Below are positions 60,201-64,000 of a stretch of 64,000 bases of DNA, piece after piece. The position numbers and the translations under genes are program-made. Position 1 is the stretch's first letter. The number at the start of each line of letters is the position of its first letter. The DNA is from Amborella trichopoda (taxonomy: Eukaryota; Streptophyta; Magnoliopsida; Amborellales; Amborellaceae): the NCBI RefSeq assembly GCF_000471905.2, contig NW_006495273.1, positions 4,624,677-4,688,676 of the forward strand. Reading direction: 5' to 3'. The notes below the pieces were generated by a model that saw nothing but the letters and a program-made list of their open reading frames with translations, ran no database searches and was not told where the DNA came from.

Positions 60201-61285
60201 ACACAACTCAAGGGCAGAACCCTACAGAGATCTTAAAGAAATCATATCCAATTTCATTAACAGCAAAAGATGTTTCAACTTTTTTCTTTTTTGAGTAAAG
60301 GTAACTAACACTCTTACACCACAATTTATTGAGAGTAGTAAAACTAAGTTAGTAAATGATAAAATGCAAGAATTGAAAATGATTTGAAAAAGGTTCAAAA
60401 ATCAGATAAATAACAAAGCTCGGCAACAAATTAATACAATGCAGGATTTGAAAGTGAATTAAAAGTGAATTGCAAAAGGTCCAAAACCAGCCATTGTAAA
60501 TACAGCTAAATAATTTTGTCCCAAAAACAAAGAGTAGAACACTGGAGAATAGACGAATAGATCGAGAATCGGATATTTTATAAAAAGAAAGACAAAAAGA
60601 TAATGATAATCAATTTAGGAAAAACAAGTGTAAACGCCTCTATCACTCACCTAATCCATGTATAGAGAAACTTTTAAGACCAGGGAGCCACTGTCGTTGT
60701 AGCTTACAATAATGTTGAGGACTGACTCTGAATTCACCAGCACTCGACCATCAATAAGCAAATGATTTATTTTAAAAACCATGAGAAAGTAATATTTTCG
60801 TCAAATTTCTTTGAAATAAAAATCTTTCAATGGTTTAACTAACCCAAAAAATAAGCACACTCTATGATAATAACTAGCTGTTTCATCGCAGGGTTTAGAC
60901 TGGCATCAACAGGTTAGATGGAGCCAAGGGCTTCAATCGCCATCAACCATTCCAACTACCACGCTCGTGTAGATGGAAGAGCGAGAGAGAGAGAAAGAAA
61001 GAGAGTTCAGCAAAACAATGGAAAGAAAAAAGAGAACAAGAGAACCAAGCGAACCAGTGTTCCATTAGCAGGTTTTCCTTCGCTTTTTGATCCATTAGAA
61101 GCTCCATCTTCCGCCCTAGCTATCAGAATTGTCCTCCTCTTCTGACAAAAACTTTGAGACCACCTCAATTTTGTTATAGGCGCAGAACGAAACACTGATA
61201 CTGAACCATAACCAGAAGAAGAAGCAGGAAGTGTTAATTTTACAGACATAGGGTTAAAGCAGATAGAATATGTGAAGGAAGCCAT
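44298..61285 (-). CDS. Plastid-targeted DUF760 protein (At1g63610-like)
   Basis: Seven exons: 61055-61285, 58942-59034, 58711-58791, 58343-58474, 57479-57697, 46022-46114 and 44298-44459. Every border is GT-AG and every intron phase 0; the joined frame is 336 aa ending in TAA. The start at 61283-61285 ([10 protein letters not shown]) opens a Ser-rich transit peptide with a likely cut near IARAED (55-60), so plastid import is inferred. Two related DUF760 units follow, at about 86-167 ([13 protein letters not shown] to LELQQSL) and 239-321 ([13 protein letters not shown] to FDMERVL). They share an AM core and a LAxL-Y--M--GY---N motif. Between them is an acidic helix, probably coiled coil ([16 protein letters not shown]). 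Biochemical function is unknown. Intron 5 is 11,364 bp and holds LINEs, a MITE and an assembly gap; the others are 150-2,020 bp. The exon 1 donor (CTG|GTTCGC) is the least certain border. Confidence 0.9.
45184..45584 (-). mobile_element. F1 Mutator-like MITE, copy 14 (intron 6 of the DUF760 gene)
   Basis: About 401 bp, from GGAAAAAAGTTTATATAAGG to GCAAACTTCACCC, in the same strand sense as its host gene. Flanks ATAAAATA on each side match over 8 bases, one short of the usual 9, so one end may be off by a base. Confidence 0.75.
45585..46021. other. Remainder of intron 6, no element seen
   Basis: Ordinary AT-rich intron sequence between the F1 copy and exon 6. Nothing recognised. Confidence 0.5.
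46115..47396. other. Left part of the 11.4-kb intron 5
   Basis: No gene is recognised; the open frame at 46816-47148 is lysine-rich with no domain. The last 75 bases (about 47322-47396) are one arm of the tandem duplication interrupted by the LINE. Confidence 0.5.
47322..48505. repeat. Tandem duplication, one copy split by the LINE
   Basis: Unit 1 is 47322-47396 plus 48201 to about 48319. Unit 2 is about 48320-48505, uninterrupted. Both carry CAGTATTCTCATGACAAAC, ACTTTCTGAAAATGGT and GGAAAATGTTTCAAGAAA. Unit length without the LINE is about 190 bp. Confidence 0.82.
47397..48188 (-). mobile_element. 5'-truncated RTE-type LINE with target duplication
   Basis: A 792-bp LINE 3' part lies between perfect 12-bp direct repeats CTAAAACACCTT (47385-47396 and 48189-48200). 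On the minus strand it starts inside the reverse transcriptase catalytic box ([14 protein letters not shown]), passes the thumb region ([33 protein letters not shown]) and ends in an ATG-type trinucleotide run, typical of RTE. Several frame breaks show it is inactive. It lies in intron 5, in the same sense as the host gene. Confidence 0.88.
48506..50594. other. Intron 5, middle part before the gap
   Basis: No gene is recognised. About 48587-48735 looks like a minus-strand retroposed piece ending in poly-A, but shows no target duplication. A G-rich run lies at about 49300-49322. About 49955-50206 is rich in GACTCGG and CCGAGTC words, with hAT-like ends (CAGTGTTTAACATATTG), and is probably a decayed hAT-type repeat. 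Confidence 0.4.
50595..51185. other. Assembly gap (591 N)
   Basis: A run of N bounded on the left by (CT)n at 50580-50594 and on the right by (CT)n at 51192-51247. The gap is probably a long CT microsatellite that could not be assembled, so its true length is unknown. Confidence 0.95.
51192..51575. repeat. (CT)n microsatellite followed by a CAC/ACC-rich tract
   Basis: 51192-51247 is a (CT) run. 51258-51575 is a degenerate CACCAC / CCACCACTA trinucleotide tract with strong strand asymmetry (almost no G). Open frames reading through it and the gap are artefacts. Confidence 0.85.
51576..52950. other. Intron 5, no gene or clear element seen
   Basis: AT-rich intron sequence with only short open frames and no recognised repeats. 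Confidence 0.5.
52951..53219 (-). mobile_element. RTE-type LINE 3' end fragment
   Basis: The minus strand reads [16 protein letters not shown], then [19 protein letters not shown] and [10 protein letters not shown], the conserved C-terminal end of plant RTE-type LINE reverse transcriptase. It ends in an ATG-type trinucleotide run. It is shorter than the 47.4-kb fragment and better preserved in frame. No target duplication was found. It lies in intron 5, in the same sense as the host. Confidence 0.85.
53330..53870. repeat. AT-rich tandem repeat, about three copies
   Basis: Units at about 53338, 53527 and 53726 share CTAAAATATAAATTTATA, GTATTATTATATAACATAC and GCTATACAATATTAATAATT. The unit length varies (about 110-200 bp) through internal rearrangement. 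Nearly pure A+T. Confidence 0.75.
54175..54409. mobile_element. Tourist/Harbinger-like MITE
   Basis: A 235-bp element starting GGGCACATTACGGAG and ending (inverted) GGGTGTGTTTGATAAG, flanked by TAA on both sides (54172-54174 and 54410-54412). A 3-bp TAA/TTA target and GGGTGTGTTTG-type ends are typical of PIF/Harbinger MITEs. Inside is a duplicated GAAGGCTGCCCTTCCA segment. Confidence 0.68.
54413..57478. other. Right part of intron 5
   Basis: AT-rich. 54440-54640 is CT-rich (TCTCTCTTTTCTCCTCTC). 55440-55560 has a duplicated TTTTGCAATAAGTTTTAATG-like block. Open frames here are short and unrecognised. Confidence 0.5.
59035..61054. other. Intron 1 of the DUF760 gene
   Basis: A 2,020-bp intron without a recognised element. 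Its 5' end, by exon 1, is a purine run on the plus strand (about 60978-61040). Confidence 0.5.
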
Positions 61286-61662
61286 GGTCAACTACGGGAA
61301 AATATAGATGTTGAAGTTACTGGGATGGTCTCTAGGGTTCAAGAACTGCTAGAATGCATGGTGGGACAGGGTGACTTGCCCCATAAGAGGGGCTAGCTCA
61401 GTGTGAGTGTAATTGGATGAGAGAGGGGTTTTGTTTTTCGGTTTCGCGGAAATAGAGGGAAGGGCGGGAGTGGGCGGGCACACCGAGATGAGAGGAGAGG
61501 ATACTCGTAGGGCTGCGTACCCCCAACGCTCATCCAGGCCGCCCCTGTCGTAGCCCTAGCCCCAGTCTCGGGCCATAGTGGCGTTGTCCCCTTGAGATAT
61601 TTTGTGGTTTATGCCCTACTTTGTTTTGGCTCGCTGGCTGGCTGGCTGGCTAGACTGGCCGC
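61286..61662 (-). promoter_or_regulatory. Probable promoter and leader region of the DUF760 gene
   Basis: GC-richer than the surroundings (for example 61440-61580), as is common just upstream of constitutive plant genes. No TATA box in a good position was seen. It ends in a (CTGG)n microsatellite at about 61634-61652. Confidence 0.35.
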
Positions 61663-62830
61663 CGTTTTTTTCACTTCAAAGAGAAAAAAATTTTAAAAAA
61701 ACTTTTTTGCCCTTTTTCCGTTTTTGAAGAACCAATCGCTACATTTTCGATTATTCAAAAAGCGAAAATAAGCTTATTTCAGTTCTTGAACAACCGAAAA
61801 TAAACTCATTTCGGTTATTGAACAACCAAAAACAGCGGGGCTCGTTTAAACATTTGAAACATTTGTTTATTTATTAGTGTAGAAAATAAGAATGCAAATT
61901 TCAAGCTTCTGTCCTATTTTCGGTTGTTCAACAACCGAAAACAAGGCATTTTCGAATGGTGAACAATCGTAAATGTTGCGTATTCGCAATCCTAATTTCA
62001 GTTGTTCAACGACCGAAAACAATATATTTTCAGATGTTGGACAACCGAAAATAAAGATGCAAATTTCAAGCTTCTGTCTTATTTTTAATTGTTGAACAAC
62101 CGAAAACAAGACATTTTCGGATGTTGAACAACCGAAAATGTTCTATTTTTTGTTGCTGAACAACCGAAAATAAGGATGCAAATTCCAAGATTTTGTCCTA
62201 TTTTTCGGTTGTTCAACAATTGAAAACAATACATTTTCGGATGTTGAATAACCGAATTCGTTTGTTCAAAAACCGAAAAACCAAAAAAGGGTAAAAAGCA
62301 TTTTTTTTAAAAAAAAAATCGTTATGAAGTGAAAAAAAACAAACAAAAAAGGTTAAAAAGTCTTTTTTTAAAAAAAAAAATTCGTTATGAAGTGAAAAAA
62401 AAAACAGACATTCTATTTTCGGATGTTGAACAACAAAAAATGTTCTATTTTTGGTTGTTGAACAACCAAAAATAAGGATGCAAATTTCAAGCTTTTGTCC
62501 TATTTTTTATTGTTGAACAACCGAAAACAAGACATTTTCAGATGTTGAACAACCGAAAATGTTTTATTTTTCGTTGTTGAACAACATAAAATAAGGATGC
62601 AAATTCCAAGATTTTGTCCTATTTTTTGTTGTTCAACAACGGAAAACAAGACATTTTCAGATGTTGAACAACCGAATTTGTTTGTTCAAAACTGAAAAAG
62701 GGTAAAAAGTCTTTTTTTAAAAAAAAAAATCGAACAAAACAAAAAAGGGTAAAAAGTCTTTTTTTAAAAAAATTTCTTTATTAAGTGAAAAGAAAAGAAA
62801 ACCGAAAAAGGGTAAAGAGTCTTTTTTAAA
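61663..62830. repeat. Inverted-repeat array with AACAACCGAAAA palindromes
   Basis: The outer arms at 61663-61730 and about 62280-62340 are inverted copies (GTTTTTTTCACTTCA; poly-A/T; CCCTTTTTCCG). Further copies of the right arm follow at about 62341-62405 and 62695-62830. The interior is a tandem series, period roughly 120-155 bp, marked by ATGCAAATTTCAAGC (five times or more) and by hairpins around GTTGTTCAACAAC flanked by TTTTCG/CGAAAA. No coding potential. Confidence 0.75.
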
Positions 62831-63083
62831 AAAAAATTAAAAAACGCATGGACACATAAACGCACACGCACATACACAACACAATCCATGAAGCGCCTGC
62901 CTTCCACACGCACACAACGTAACACACTACCCGTGAACAATCTATAACTACAATGCTTCCATGTGGGATAATTAGTTAGACGGTCTTGAGAAGCTAAAGC
63001 AAAATATAAATATATATATATATATATATATTTATTTTTTTTTTATTTTTTTTTTTTTTGTTATATGGAAGTTCATAAATATG

Positions 63084-63158
63084 TTGCAGTGGTATGATGG
63101 GCAGCTCTTTCAATCCACTTACTAGGGGTTGTAGGTTCGAACCCTTTCTTCATTGCAA
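63084..63158 (+). other. tRNA-like module in the second F5 copy
   Basis: A 75-nt stretch whose ends can pair as an acceptor stem (TTGCAGT with ATTGCAA, one G-T). It has an A-box-like TGGTATGATGGG at 63090-63101 and a perfect B box GGTTCGAACCC. The D and anticodon arms are degenerate, with no clear anticodon loop, so it is a tRNA-derived relic at the same relative place as in the other F5 copy. Confidence 0.5.
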
Positions 63159-63275
63159 TAATTTTTTTTCGTTAAAATATATATATCTATAGAAACATAA
63201 GTTTTTTCGTCAAAAAATATATATATAAAGAAATTAAAAAATATATATAAAAAAAAAAGTTATAAAAATAAACAA

Positions 63276-63295
63276 NNNNNNNNNNNNNNNNNNNN
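63276..63295. other. Short assembly gap (20 N)
   Basis: Twenty N within an AT-rich tract of the second F5 copy. Confidence 0.95.
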
Positions 63296-64000
63296 TTTTT
63301 GTCAATATAATTATTTTGATATACACTAAATTATTTTTAATTATATGGAAGTTTTTTACTAATATTTTAAAATTGGTTTGATTTAATATTATATTATAAT
63401 TAATAGTTATAATCAGGGATTTAAAAAACAACGAGTCAACTCGGTGGTGGTAATTACAATAAAAATGACATTATATGATAAAAATGACATTATATGATAA
63501 AAATGAAGAAATTATTAATAATAATAATTGGCTGCTCATCACCCCTATCTTCAACCAAAAAAATCTAAATTTACTTACCCAAATAAAACGTAAAAAATCT
63601 ATTAGGCTATTATATCACGAGATTATTTCGTTATATAATTATTAATTAATTAAGTAGTTAATTGAGATTAAAAACTAGTACCAGCTCATATGATATTAAA
63701 AAACAAAAATAATACTAATTCTAGTTTATTGAATATTAAAAATATTAGTTTAGAGGATATTTTAAAAGAGAAAAATAATACTAACTCATACCACTTTAGA
63801 ATTTATTTCTATATTGATAATAAAATATTTTATTTTTTAATTTATTTGTATTATAAATTATGTGATATACTATTTTTTCTTCCAGTTGTCAACAATACAT
63901 TTTAAATTAAATGATATTATAAGATATTTTGGATTTGTTATTATTTGTATAATAAAATAAACTATAAAATATAAACCAACAATTTCAATTTCAGTATATA

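Larger units (their letters stand above)
62880..64000. mobile_element. F5 hAT-like element, second copy, running off the right edge
   Basis: Blocks align in order with the 21968-23597 copy: TGTGGGATAATT (62965), the tRNA-like module, and ACAATACATTTTAAATTAAA with the following TTTTGGATTTGTTATTATTT. The right end lies outside the window. It contains an (AT)n run at 63006-63032 and a 20-N gap at 63276-63295. Confidence 0.6.

Noticed and set aside
61663-62830. CRISPR-like spaced repeat
   Set aside because: The repeats are palindromic, of variable spacing and in a plant nuclear context; this is an inverted-repeat/tandem array.
63084-63158. Functional tRNA gene
   Set aside because: The acceptor stem and B box are good, but the D and anticodon arms do not form; a relic is more likely.

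Overview
The window is nuclear DNA from a flowering plant. It is AT-rich, with small genes separated by long stretches of degenerate repeats, canonical GT-AG introns and plant-only gene families. I cannot name the species; the repeat load suits a woody magnoliid or eudicot genome. There are no prokaryotic genes, no CRISPR array, no rRNA and no convincing functional tRNA.

Three protein-coding genes can be read with confidence, all on the minus strand. (1) A fasciclin-like arabinogalactan protein of the FLA7 type (9355-10155), with a 5'-UTR intron and a TATA box. (2) A CEBiP/LYM2-type LysM receptor protein (26576-30409), five exons, 352 aa, whose short last exon supplies the GPI-anchor signal. 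(3) A plastid-targeted DUF760 protein resembling Arabidopsis At1g63610 (44298-61285), seven exons, 336 aa, all introns phase 0, one intron of 11.4 kb. A possible 3' end of an unidentified plus-strand gene lies at 6991-8509. FLA7 and the LysM protein both act at the cell surface as GPI-anchored proteins, but nothing links the three genes in one pathway.

Most of the rest is transposon-derived. Family F1 is a Mutator-like MITE of about 320-400 bp with 9-bp target duplications, present in about 14 copies from 12.6 to 45.6 kb, including introns of genes 2 and 3. F2 is a 200-bp foldback MITE with 9-bp target duplications; three whole copies lie within 1.6 kb and two of them are nested in other elements. 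F3 is another palindromic repeat. F4 and F5 are hAT-like elements with 8-bp target duplications; F5 carries a tRNA-like module. F6 has TAGGGGTGGCA-type ends. There are also RTE-type LINE 3' fragments (2.7, 47.4 and 53.0 kb), a Tourist/Harbinger MITE (54.2 kb), a solo LTR (35.9-37.0 kb), a Ty1/copia remnant (24 kb), an inverted-repeat array (61.7-62.8 kb) and many short tandem duplications.

Layout: 1-9 kb, repeats plus the possible plus-strand gene; 9-11 kb, FLA7; 11-26 kb, intergenic MITE cluster, F5 and the copia remnant; 26.6-30.4 kb, LysM gene; 30.4-44 kb, intergenic repeats with the solo LTR; 44.3-61.3 kb, DUF760 gene; 61.3-64 kb, its promoter side, the array and a second F5 copy. Assembly gaps lie at 50595-51185 and 63276-63295. 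I found no convincing new enzymatic or defence system. The most informative signals are the nested MITEs and the tRNA-like module inside a hAT-type element.
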